DNA of 64,000 nucleotides from Primulina eburnea (lineage: Eukaryota > Streptophyta > Magnoliopsida > Lamiales > Gesneriaceae): the NCBI RefSeq assembly GCF_022965805.1, contig NC_133104.1, forward strand, positions 26,966,069 to 27,030,068, in the 5' to 3' direction. Position 1 is the first letter of the stretch. Each line of letters starts with the position of its first letter. The notes below the pieces were generated by a model. It had not been told where the DNA came from and did not search any database. It was given only the letters and a program-made list of their open reading frames with translations. Of the stretch, positions 12,097-22,383 are shown piece after piece. The position numbers were made by a program, and so were the translations under genes.

Positions 12097-13566
12097 GCTA
12101 GTAAACCATTGCGACTTGCTATGATTCAAATGAAACCAGATTTGATTGTTCACATTAAATAAGCACAGAAAAATGATCCAAATGTGCATAAGTCGATTGA
12201 GATGGTCAGATCAGGACATCATTCAGAGTATCAGGTACATGATCATGTTTTGTATGTAAATAACAGTCTTGTAGTGCCAGATGTTTCAGATTTGAAACAA
12301 CAAATATTGTCAGAAGCGCAATGTAGTCGGTTCAGTATTCATCCTGGTGGCAAAAAGATGTACAACGATCTCAAGACAAAGTTTTGGTGGAAAAAGATGA
12401 AATCAGACATTGTAGAGTTTGTATCTAAGTGTTTGAATTTCCAACAGGTGAAAGCTGAGAGAAAGAAACCCGGAAGTTTACTTCAGAGCTTATCTATTCC
12501 TGAATGGAAATGGGGTCACATTTCCATGGATTTTATTACGAAGTTACCACGATCATCCCGAGGCTATGATGGGATTTGGGTTGTGATTGACAGATTAACC
12601 AAATCCGCATGCTTTATTCCGTACAGAATGACATATCGACATGATCAGATGGCAGAAATATATGTCAGAGAGATAGTTAGATTGCATGGGGTGCCGAAGT
12701 CTATCGTATCAGATCGTGATCCACGATTCACTTCACACTTTTGGCACAGTTTGCAGCAGGCTCTAGGTACAACATTACATCTGATTACTTCTTACCATCC
12801 CCAGACAGATGGACAGTCAGAGCGGACTATCTAGACATTAGAGGATATGATGAGAGCTGTAGTGCTAGATTTTGGCACTAGTTGGCAAGATTCACTACCT
12901 CTTTGTGAATTCTTGTACAAAAACAGCTATCATACGAGCATCGAGATGGCACCATTTGAAGCATTATATGGCAAGAAGTGTAGATCTCCTCTGTATTGGG
13001 ATGATATATCTGAAGTAACAGAACTTGGACATGATATGATTCGTGAAATGACTGAGAAAGTAAAATTGATCCAGAAAAGAATGAAGACGGCGCAGGATAG
13101 ACAAGCCAAGTATGCGAACATTAGACGTAGACCATTAGTGTTTGAACAGGGAGACAGAGTATTTTTGAAGATTTCTCCATTTAAAGGCGTTGTAAGATTT
13201 GGTAAACGTGGCAAGTTGTCTCCTAGATACATCGGTCCATACGAGATTGTTGAGAAGATTGGCGATCGTGCCTATCGACTCGCCATTCCTCCTTCTTTAT
13301 CCGGGATACATGATGTCTTCCATGTATCGATGCTGCGTAGATATATGCCTGATGCTTCTCATGTCATTCAGCCTGAGGAAGCCGAGTTTGACGACACTTT
13401 AAGTTATATTGAACAGCCAACTCAGATTCTGGATCGGAAAGAAAAACAGCTCAGAACGAAGACTATTCCGCTAGTGAAAGTCCAGTGGAGTCTTCATGGC
13501 AATGAAGAAGCGACTTGGGAGACAGAATCAGAGATGAGACAGAAATATCCCGAGTTATTTCACTGA
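12097..13566 (+). pseudogene. Ty3/gypsy integrase with C-terminal chromodomain-like tail, broken
   Basis: Plus-strand pol fragment from the RNase H-integrase linker to the pol stop codon (13564-13566). Visible are the zinc-binding region (HPGGKKMYNDLK), integrase core with MDFITKLP, the second Asp in VSDRDPRFTS and the Glu in the SYHPQTDGQSE box, the GPYEI and HDVFHVSMLRRY segments, and a chromodomain-like end (VQWSLHGNEEATWE). Two in-frame stops are seen, near 12162 and at 12835. It overlaps in content with the minus-strand pol at 3648 by some 60 residues, so it comes from a different copy. The break at 12097 coincides with the edge of the minus-strand LTR. Confidence 0.88.
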
Positions 13567-13649
13567 AGTGAGTTTTTTATTTCCGCTCTATATTCTATTG
13601 CTTACCCTAGATTTGATTTAATTGCTTACGGCGACGTTGCAATTCGAGT

Positions 13650-13971
13650 TTTGGTGGTACAGTAGAGTTGATATGAATCCACCTAACTCCACCTGAAAAG
13701 CTAGCTCATGAGAGGAGGATTGTGAATTCATATATATTTTGCCCAAGACAACTCTTGCTAACCGATGTGAGACACATTATTCCCGACCCCTTTAGACCGT
13801 ACGTCCTCGTGCCAACTCCTTCGTTAACCCGCACTCCAAGATACTTCCAGGCATTCCCGACCCCTTTAGATTGTACGTCCTCGTGCCAACTCCTTCGTTA
13901 ACCCGCACTCCAGGTCACTTCCAGGAACTTGCACCCACACGACCAGTCAAGAGTATGGCTCTGATACCATA
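13650..13971 (-). mobile_element. TRIM-like element piece with two 74-bp tandem copies
   Basis: It contains the plant TRIM-type LTR phrase (AAAAGCTAGCTCATGAGAGG ... ACCGATGTGAGAC), also seen in the intron TRIM at 50.9-51.2 kb. Next come two direct copies of a 74-base unit starting ATTCCCGACCCC (13779 and 13853), then a minus-strand primer-binding-like string (TGGTATCAGAGCC, 13957-13969). Only one LTR-like end is evident. The other side abuts the long inverted repeat. Confidence 0.5.
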
Positions 13972-14223
13972 TGATGCGATCCTTCGACCACGAAAAGCAA
14001 ACGCACTCAAAAACGGAGTCATGCCCTCGATTCGATGAAAAAAGAAACGGTTGTGTTGTCTCGATCTTTTTGACACAAGTAAGGGTGTAATATTTACCTC
14101 TAAATTCCACCCTTACTTGTGTCAAAAAGATCGAGACAACACAACCGTTTCTTTTTTCATCGAATCGAGGGCGTGACTCCGTTTTTGAGTGCGTTTGCTT
14201 TTCGTGGTCGAAGGATCGCGTCA
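13972..14223. repeat. Near-perfect 116-bp inverted repeat with 20-base loop
   Basis: Left arm 13972-14087 and right arm 14108-14223 are complementary over 116 bases with two differences. Both differences are T against G, so an RNA would still pair as G-U wobbles. The unit begins TG and ends CA on either strand. A TGGTATCAGAGCC-like site lies two bases beyond the left edge, which would suit a small LTR. A 9-base direct repeat GTCAAGAGT occurs at 13946-13954 and 14220-14228. No protein is encoded; open frames here mirror each other. Confidence 0.9.
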
Positions 14224-14438
14224 AGAGTCAGTGCACCCGCGCAATAAAAGTGACCGCACCTGCGGTGTTGGGACAGAGAGGGCAACGCACCCGCGGTCCA
14301 AAAGCCAGCGCACCCGCGGTCGTTCCTTCTGAATTTGTGGAAGTGATCCAGTACGCTCAGCACACCCGCGGTGCAGAGTGAGCGCACCCGCGGTGTGACG
14401 TGCAGAATAAAGAATGAAACATGTGTCTTCACCATGCA

Positions 14439-14515
<77 letters not shown>

Positions 14516-15789
14516 TTGTCTTCATTTCCTTCATTTCAGCAGCCAAGGACCGAGAGCAAGTACAGAAATTCCTTCAAGCTTCAAGATGTATTAACAATTT
14601 GGTTGTGCAACATCTGACCATCCGATTTTGAATCCGAGCTTAGATTCTTGCTCCTTGCATCATAGGTTTCTAAAGGATGTAAGTTTTGTTATGTTCTTGT
14701 TTGATGTGGCAATATGATGTTGGGGAAATCAGATTTTGAGATTTTGATGTATAGGTTGTGAGGATTATGAGTTATTGTTATTGATTACTGACGCTGAGAT
14801 GACCGGTATTGCGAGATTACGACGTTATGCCGTTGAAATGTATCTAGATTGAGTATTGATCTGTATGTGTATTGATTTGAGTTAGAGATTGATAGAATGC
14901 ATCTTGAATATGTCATTTCAGATTTTTTTTGACAAGCTTCGACATCGAGACCTCGACATCAACAAAGACTGGACAATGAAAGGTATAATTCAATGTAGAT
15001 TCGGGAAGAATAACTCGAATCAGATTCGATTTGAGTTTCCCAAAACCACATACTTGTTATGTTTGTACTCTATATCGATTTATATACTTGTACTGAGATA
15101 GGAGAGTCATTGGCAGATATGCCAAGTTTCTAGACGTTCGGTGGTATCGAGGCATAGGAGAAGATCGACTTCAATTGTAGATATTCGATACAGACAGGGC
15201 CGAAGTCTAGGAATAAGACGTACCGCCACCCCGATTGGGAGAGTAGGTGGGAGACTTGTTACGTCTTATTCACACCGGGATCCCTAGACTTAGATATAAG
15301 TCGAGTCAAAGAATAAGAGTCAAACATATTTTATCTGTCTTCACTAATGTGTCATGATTACTGATTCATGTATTATGATTTTGTATTTAATTGCATGATA
15401 TGCATGTATACATGTTTTATACTGGGATTTGTTCTCACCGGAGTATCCGACTATTGTTGTGTATGTATATGTGCATGACAACATGTGGGACAGGATCAGG
15501 GTCGAGACAAAGATGAGAGATCGAGATAGCTTGGAGATTACGGGCTGAGGAGAAGAACTAGTGGTTTATTACTAGACATGTACTGAAATTCTAAACACTA
15601 GTAGAATACTTGTAATCGAAAAAGTGAATGATATTTTAAATTAAATAATATGACAGTATTTTGTATGCTGTATTGTGCATGATTTATATACAATTGTTTT
15701 TTATATTAAAAGCAAAATTTTGACCCACATTTTCTAGCAAAGATCCAATTAATCCCAAAGACAATTGAGTTAGAGCCCAGGTTCCCACA
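14224..15789 (+). repeat. Gypsy LTR, 5' truncated
   Basis: Same family as the LTRs at 10667-12096 and 54908-57003. It has the CACCCGCGG array (14230-14398), leader with AAAGGATGTAAG, a mini-exon-like block (14922-14982), the stem-loop block (about 15130-15297) and an end at CCCACA (15789). The expected TGTAA start is missing; the inverted repeat occupies that place. It could be the 3' LTR of the integrase fragment at 12097-13566. Confidence 0.75.
14441..14512. repeat. (AT)36 microsatellite at the LTR TATA position
   Basis: Seventy-two bases of pure AT repeat. At the same place the related LTRs at 55.3 and 63.4 kb have only TATATATATATATGG, so the LTR's TATA-like tract has expanded here. Confidence 0.95.
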
Positions 15790-18029
15790 TAGAGGATAAA
15801 AGAAAAACTCCCCCTCCAAAACTGAATTGAAAACCTCTTTGAAAAATAAACAAAATTAAGAAAAAAAAATTCTAGTGGATGAAAAAAGAAGAATTCTTCT
15901 CAACAACTGAATTTTAAAAAACTAATTGAAAAAAAAATCAGTTTGAGGATAAAAAAACTCCCTCTTAGAGACTGAGTAAAAGCCCGTGTTTGAAAAATAC
16001 TTATCTAATCATTTCATTCAAGCATCGTAGACAAGAAATCTGGAAATATCCATTCAGTAACAATGAAACACATCTGAATAAACATGATGTTTATTTAAAT
16101 AGATTTCCGTGTATTTACATCTGAGTACATACATCAGTTGAAAAAGAAAAATTGGTACAACAATAACATATTTTAAACAACATCAGATATCAGTCGTTTT
16201 CTGTGACAGGACTGGATATACCATCAATTGGTTGCTTGGCTGCTTGAAATGATGCATCGGTCATGAGTTCAATTTTCTAGAGAAACGAGTTAAACTGCTT
16301 TGAACTTGACCCATGTGCTTACCCTACTGGTCGAGCAGATTCTGACTAGGCTCACATGGAGTTCAGCTGGTGATTAAATCGACCAACATCCCAACATGGA
16401 TGAGTTTCGTCTGAAGAACAGCTGACCTGGTAGGCTTGCAACGAAAATCTTGTTCATCGAGCAATTTAGCTGTGCATCTTTGCAGATGATTCTCAGTCCC
16501 CTGCAGGGTGAATAAAATTCCAAAGCTAATAATCTAGATAAGTGGCTACAATGTTAGTTGCAGAACAATCCTCTCAACTCTTTCCTAAAGAGCAACATAT
16601 AAATATTTTCAAATAGTTTTGAAAATTGTATGAAATAATTTTGAATAGCTTTTAACACTATTTTAAAGTAATAAATCTTAAAAAACAGTTTTTTTCCATG
16701 TTCTTAGAATAGCAAGCACTGATTTCAATTAAAGGATCAAGTGTGCTAGTGCCTTCGAAGGCATTCAAACACTACATTCTCCAATGAGCTGCAATAGCTC
16801 GTTTTCTAAGAATTTTAACACCGATGAATTAAATCGAGTTTGGTTTTAAAACCAAGTGGAAGAAACTCGAAGAAATCCTTCGTGAAGAAGATTATTATGT
16901 TAGAAAACATTTTAACTTATATAAACTGAATAACTCAAAAAGGATAGATTATTTTTTGCATTCATCAATTCAGTTATGGTGACAACTGAACTGACGGATA
17001 CTCTAATTGCTCCAAACAGTTTGAAAATAGCAGTTAATCAGTTAAATACACGAGATATATTTTTGGGTGTTCGTAGACTTCAGCTGCTCCTACGTCATCC
17101 CTTCTACCACCTCGGGTAGGATCCACTAGAATACTTTGATTTTTACAACTACTTGTACAAACCCAATCAGCTTAGGACTTACCCACAATGAACTCCTAGT
17201 CTAGAATGAAGGCAGCACCTTCCAGCCAACACTTCTTTTACGTCTATGTGAGAAACACTACATACACAAGTTTAACGTCTTTGTGCAAGACTGTATTTGA
17301 GTGGTGATGAGAGTGTTCGTGTGTGTGAGAACTGAACAAATATGTTCTCACACACTGAGGGAAATAAGCTTCTAATCTAAGCTTATATGACTGTGAAGAG
17401 TTCCCTCTTGGCCGATTGCTTCTGAAGGCTGATGTGCAATGTGTGTGCCCTTTCTTTTCTCTTGTATTTTTGTTGAAGCTTCTTGTCTCTGTATATGGAG
17501 TCTTCACTAATCTTCTCTTTATATAGGCGGGAAAACTGATCGTACAATGAGACTCAATTATTGTATCGGTTGCATCTTGAATTCGTTTCTTGGACTTTGT
17601 GTCTCGACTTTCCGACTGCCCTTGTGAAACGTTTTGCCTTTAATACTCTGATGCAACATTCATTATTGTCTTTTGAGTAGACAATTACTTTGTACCTTTG
17701 TGTATAGCTGGAATCCTCATAAAGAGTTTGTCTTCATCTACAACTGAAAATTCTGACTGATGCTTCATCAGTTGAACACTCTTTCGGCTGGCCAGGCTTA
17801 CGAGCTTCTGCTGCTTAACCACCAATCAACTGGACAATCAAATGGACTGCTCAATTGACATAACAGTTATGCTGATTCAGTTTGTGCGATCAGTTGAGTC
17901 CTCAGTTTGCGATGTAAACAGCTCGTGACTGAGCCCAGTTTTTGCACACTAAGGTAGATTATTAGTAACACAAAATAACAAATTTTGTTAACATCAAAAT
18001 CAAGATTGCGAACTTGAAAATTTTCAACA
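15790..18029 (-). mobile_element. SIRE/Maximus-like copia remnant (LTR plus short interior)
   Basis: Read leftward it starts at 18029 with TGTTGAAAATTTTCAAG, followed by TTGATTTTGATGTTAAC, the typical opening of SIRE-type LTRs, and includes GATGACGTAGGAGCAGC near 17085-17100. The LTR appears to end around 16735. The remaining 0.95 kb (to 15790) includes two purine-rich GAGGGGGAG / GAGGGAG strings like those next to a polypurine tract, but no gag or pol. This suggests an internally deleted element. No coding frame is recognisable. Right edge firm, left edge approximate. Confidence 0.55.
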
Positions 18030-18406
18030 CTGGTCTTGATGGTTTTAGGGTCTTTTACATGTTTTTAAGGCGTGGTAAAAAGTTAGGAGAAATTTGGTTG
18101 ACTTTCGGTTCGATTCGGGTTAAAACCGGGACCCCGGTGCAAGTTTTAAAACGATTCTGTTAAGTTATGAATTGGGCTTGAGTTTACGTCTAGGAATGCT
18201 TATAAAAATGTTTCGGGACATTTTAAGGAGTTTGGTAAGCCTCGGGCCATTTTAGAGGTCCGAGGTTAAAACGATAATTTTTGGGTGTCCAGGGGCAAAA
18301 TGCTCATTTTGTCTCTGGGGTGAGATTTTGTTCCTTTAGTGCACTGAGCATAAATTTATTATGTTTTAAATGTTTAGGCATCATGATCGCTATTTTTAGT
18401 TGAAAA

Positions 18407-20444
18407 TGTGGGGACCCAGACGCTAATCATCTTCTTAATCGTCATTGGGACTAATTTAATCAATTAGAATAAACAGGGTCTAAATTTTTTTTTCTTTTGA
18501 AAATGCAAGTGCGGAAGGTAATGGAATTAATTAATATACATATCAGTATGAAAATACAATTATTGTACATCATACATCTAGTTCAACTAGACTAAGGTTC
18601 AACTACTATAATCAAGTAATGAAACCTATCTATATCCAAGTCCGGAATCACCACTCTAATCTCGATCTCTCATCATCTTCTTGACCCTGATCCTGTCCCA
18701 TCTGTTGTCATGCACACATACAAAACAAGACAACAGCCGGATAACTCCGGTGAGATATAAATATCCCAGTATAAACAATGTAACCATGCAATCATATAAA
18801 ACATATATAAGAGCATAAACAAACATTAAAACATGTATCCAATCTGACTACATGAATTAATACCAATCTGTATTTAAATCAATGACTCGTTATCTTATCT
18901 CAACTTATTTATAATCTAGGGATCCCGATCTAATTTAGACTTCGGCATGCTGTATCGAGTGTCTACAATAGAAGTCGATCTACATCTAAGCTCATCGATA
19001 CACAGTAAGTCTAGAGTCTTCGCGGTTCTGACAAAGACTCGGCGGTTCTGCCCTAGCTAGGCTGATCTGTCCTAGACTCAAACTCTGACTCTGCTATCAT
19101 TCAATAAACTAAACATATCAATCTGATAATTTGCAAATATCAATGCAATAAAATAAAGTATGTGATTTTGGGAAACTCAAGTCAAACCTAACTCAAGTTG
19201 TGCAATCCCGAATCAACATTTATTTATGCCTTTATCTTCCTGGTCTGATGAATACGAAGTCTTGTATTCCAATCTGTCCATACCCAAATCTGGCAATGAT
19301 AATATCAAACAGGAACAATATCAATATCTAACTCAATTCAATACTTGTTCTGATCAATATTCAAATAGAAGTATACTCTGATCAATACATAATCTTATTC
19401 ATATCGGAACAATGTACAATCTAATTCATATTCACGATATCACGATACAATCGAGATCATTACTGATTTTGGTCAATCTAAATCAACTGATGTTTCGACG
19501 GTATAACGATACAGTCTCGATAACCCCGTCAATCTCAACATCACAGATATACTACCAGAATTCATAATCAGTATCAATGCAATTCATAATCTCAACATCG
19601 GTACACCTAAAATCAGTAACAACACAACTCTGATATCGAATCTCAATCAAATTCACTCCGAAAATCATAATAATTTCATAAACAGTCTATTCTTTAATCT
19701 GACTTCAATTATACAATGTCTACTGTAGCAGAAACATCATATCTGATTCGTATTCAATTCTGACAATATCATAAATTCAAATCATGTCTAAACGTAACAA
19801 AACTTACGTCCTTGTGTAGCTCGTGTCGAGAGAAACTCAGTACCGTGTTTGGATTCAAAATCGGACGGACAAATCTTTCACAATTCACAATTGAAATTGA
19901 TGGAAATAAGAAAACTTTCTCCAGGATTCCTCGGCTCTTCTATATTCAATCTGAAGGAATGAAGGTGATTATATATATACACGTTCCATTCAAAATACCA
20001 AGTGGCATTTTGGAAATCTGCATGCCGCGCGCATATGCACGCACAAAGCCGCGCATATGCGCCTGGCTTTCTGCTCGACACTTCCGAGTTCATCTACTCG
20101 CGCATATGCGCGACATATCTCGCGCATATGCGCGAGATGTTTTGTCTCGCACCTGCACTCCCTCGCGCATGTGCGCACCTCCAGCCGCGCATATGCGCCC
20201 AAGGTTTTGGACGGGTCGAGCATATGCGCGCCTTATCTCGCGCATGTGCACCGATGCTTCTGTAATTTTCGCGCATGTGCGCCGATACCTGTCGCGCATG
20301 TGCGCGGGGACTCTTCTTGTACTTCATGTCAAATCTTCTTTTGGTTCTCCCGATCTGATCCGTTCCATCTATAATCATCTTAATTAATAATTAAATCATT
20401 TCAGATTAATCTCAGATTACAGTAATAACATCTCGGGCCTTACA
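18407..20444 (-). repeat. Solo gypsy LTR nested in the long LTR, GAAAA target duplication
   Basis: In its own direction it starts TGTAAGGCCCGAG (20444) and ends GGGTCCCCACA (18407). GAAAA lies at 18402-18406 and again at 20445-20449, so both ends are exact and the insertion is a solo LTR of 2,038 bp. It shares with the other Tekay-like LTRs the ACGTAAGTTT leader string, the mini-exon-like block (19230-19289), a TATATATA tract and an array of palindromes, here of a different sequence (GCGCATATGCGC). Confidence 0.92.
20025..20302. repeat. GCGCATATGCGC palindrome array
   Basis: About ten copies of CGCGCATATGCGC or close variants (CGCGCATGTGCGC) are spaced 15-35 bases apart over 280 bases. Because the motif is its own complement, open frames appear on both strands in several phases; none is a gene. 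In the LTR's direction the array lies just upstream of a TATATATA tract (19968-19981). Confidence 0.9.
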
Positions 20445-21273
20445 GAAAATGTACGTCGCCTGCTTAGATTTAAGGAAAATTGCTTATTTGCATGATTTTT
20501 ATAAGTAATGAAAATGATGATGTTTTGAATGATGGGAATTAGTTGTGGCTATCGAAGTATATGTAATGTTTAAGATGTATATGTGAATGCTGATGATGAG
20601 GCCTAGGCACGGTGGATGGATAATCATGTCACTGATGTCCGACAGCCGCCGGGTACCGCGGTTCTATGTATGATGGATCCATCATAAATGATGATGTACG
20701 ATAGTCACCTTTAATGAACTGATTTCGCCAATGGAAATGATGAATGATGAATGATAAATGATTAATGATGAGCTGTTTTGACACGTCACGATTGCATATA
20801 ACACGTTTACATTAAGCTTTTAAAGTTCATGAAAGATATGTTGATTATGTTTTTTTTTCACTGTTGTGTGCTATGTATAGGTATTTGTTATTTATGGTAC
20901 ATGTGTGTTGAGTTTTTAGACTCGCTAGACGTGTGTGATGCAGGTGAGTTTGATGTCAAGGAGACTGGAAGTGCTGGACTCTGAGTCAACAGACCTGGTG
21001 GGCTACACGACCCAAGAACCTTATGACTTTCCGCACATGATTTTATGTTTTTGGGAGTGGAATGAGGATTTTATACGCTATTTTATCTTACAGTTTGATG
21101 TTAGAATTTTACTCTTTTTTTTTACTCCGCTATATTTTTTATAATTGCTTATGATAATTTTTAAATGATGTTTTTAAGTATGATTTCACGTACGATTTAT
21201 TTAAAATGTTTATTTCAAAATGAGAGCTTTTAAAAAAACTATTTCCGCACTTTTAAAACGAATAGACGTTTCA

Positions 21274-21549
21274 AATATTCTTCCTTAATTATCCTAGTCT
21301 TCGTTTCTCGTTCGAGTGCGAAAAAACTACTAGTCTTAATGCATGAAACTTTAATAAACCAAAAAATAAACCACATATTCATGCAATAATCTTGCATTTA
21401 ATGCTTTAAAATAATTTAACACATATTTTAGTAAAATCCTAGATCGTATGCAATCAAGTTACGTAGTTCGAATTTTTCTAGACCTTACACATACAGTTGG
21501 ATTACATTATCGCATATTGGACCTTACATTCGGGCCCCAGGGCGTGACA
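21274..21549 (-). repeat. 5' fragment of another minus-strand LTR
   Basis: Read leftward it starts at 21549 with TGTCACGCCCTGGGGCCCGA, a common chromovirus LTR opening, and continues for about 275 bases up to the end of the plus-strand LTR at 21273. The rest is not found nearby. Confidence 0.5.
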
Positions 21550-21990
21550 CTCATTCTCATTGTTTTCTCTGCAGTTCGTAGGTTCATTGCTATTCAAGAG
21601 TATTATCACCATTTCCCAGAATCGGGGAATTTTAGATCCCCGATATTCAAATTGTAATAAAAATTCATTCTCAAAGGTAAAGCATGTACAGGCCATTTGT
21701 TATTAACTGTAAACATATAACAAAGGAAGTTTTATTGTTGTTTAACTACACCATCCCTACATAATATAACCAACACCTCACTTACCTGTACAAAGCCCTT
21801 TCTCTATATGCTGACATTGGACCATCAACCGTACGAATAACTGAATTCTAGAAACCATACCCCGTATTTAGTTGAGCTGAAGAACAAACTTGAGATAAGA
21901 TGTAACATAACAAGTAACCGGTTGGTTGTGCCGTTGCCACTTTGATTTTGTTCATGGAAAGTACCACTTGTCGAATCAAACTTGATACAT
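21550..21990 (-). other. 3' flank of SGR2 with a possible polyadenylation signal
   Basis: No further ORF. On the minus strand AATAAA occurs at 21736-21731, about 255 bases past the stop codon, and could end the SGR2 transcript. The next feature to the left is the LTR fragment ending at 21549. Confidence 0.4.
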
Positions 21991-22383
21991 TCAGCTTCTC
22001 ATCACTTTCTTCGCCCTGTGGGAGAACTTTTTTATGGAGATGCTATCAGCAAAGGTCAAAGGGAGTTCTTCATCATCTACTTCCCTTGGATCAGACCAGC
22101 CCTCCAAGCTAGACTTGTCGTGTGAGCTTTCAGGTTGTGCACTTGGTGAGAGAGGTTCATCTGGTATATCCCGATATAAATGATTTAATATGAACAGAGA
22201 AGTATCGGGATCTCTCCAGTAGTTTCTGTGAAAAATAATCATACAAGTCATTCGAGTTTAGTTTTATCTTATCCAGCAAGCTGCTCAAGCAAGTTTGGGG
22301 ACAAAATCTGAAAGATCGGAGTTGGATGATGCTTACGTATGTGATCCAATGGCCGAGAGGTAAGGATGACGAAAAGTTTTATC
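21991..22383 (-). CDS. SGR2: SGR2 exons 20-21 and stop codon
   Basis: Exon 20 (22383-22337) encodes [16 protein letters not shown], exon 21 (22225-21991) [20 protein letters not shown] through DDEELPLTF to the TGA at 21993-21991. Both have clean splice sites (donor GTAAGC after exon 20; acceptor TTTTTCACAG before exon 21). They restore the conserved C-terminus missing after exon 19, and phase agrees (exon 19 ends on a codon boundary; exon 20 leaves two bases that exon 21 completes). Confidence 0.88.

Larger units (their letters stand above)
18031..21273 (+). repeat. Long LTR, probably truncated at left, split by a nested LTR
   Basis: The outer sequence (18031-18406 and 20450-21273) matches the LTR at 45-46.7 kb: GTTAAAACCGGGAC, the TTTTTATAAGT stretch, GACTCGCTAGACG...GATGCAGGTG near 20920-20948, TTCCGCACTTTTAAAA, and the end GACGTTTCA at 21273. 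The pieces are separated by the minus-strand LTR 18407-20444. The left start was not found and may be lost at the SIRE junction. Confidence 0.65.

Noticed and set aside
13898..14224. 108-codon minus-strand ORF as a protein
   Set aside because: It lies on the long inverted repeat; the reading is a by-product of its palindromic sequence.
14414..14617. ORFs with (IY)n runs around 14414-14617
   Set aside because: Translation of the (AT)36 microsatellite.
19812..20387. Six overlapping open frames on both strands, up to 191 codons
   Set aside because: They run through the GCGCATATGCGC palindrome array; because the motif is self-complementary, frames open in parallel on both strands. There is no domain, and the place is inside a solo LTR.
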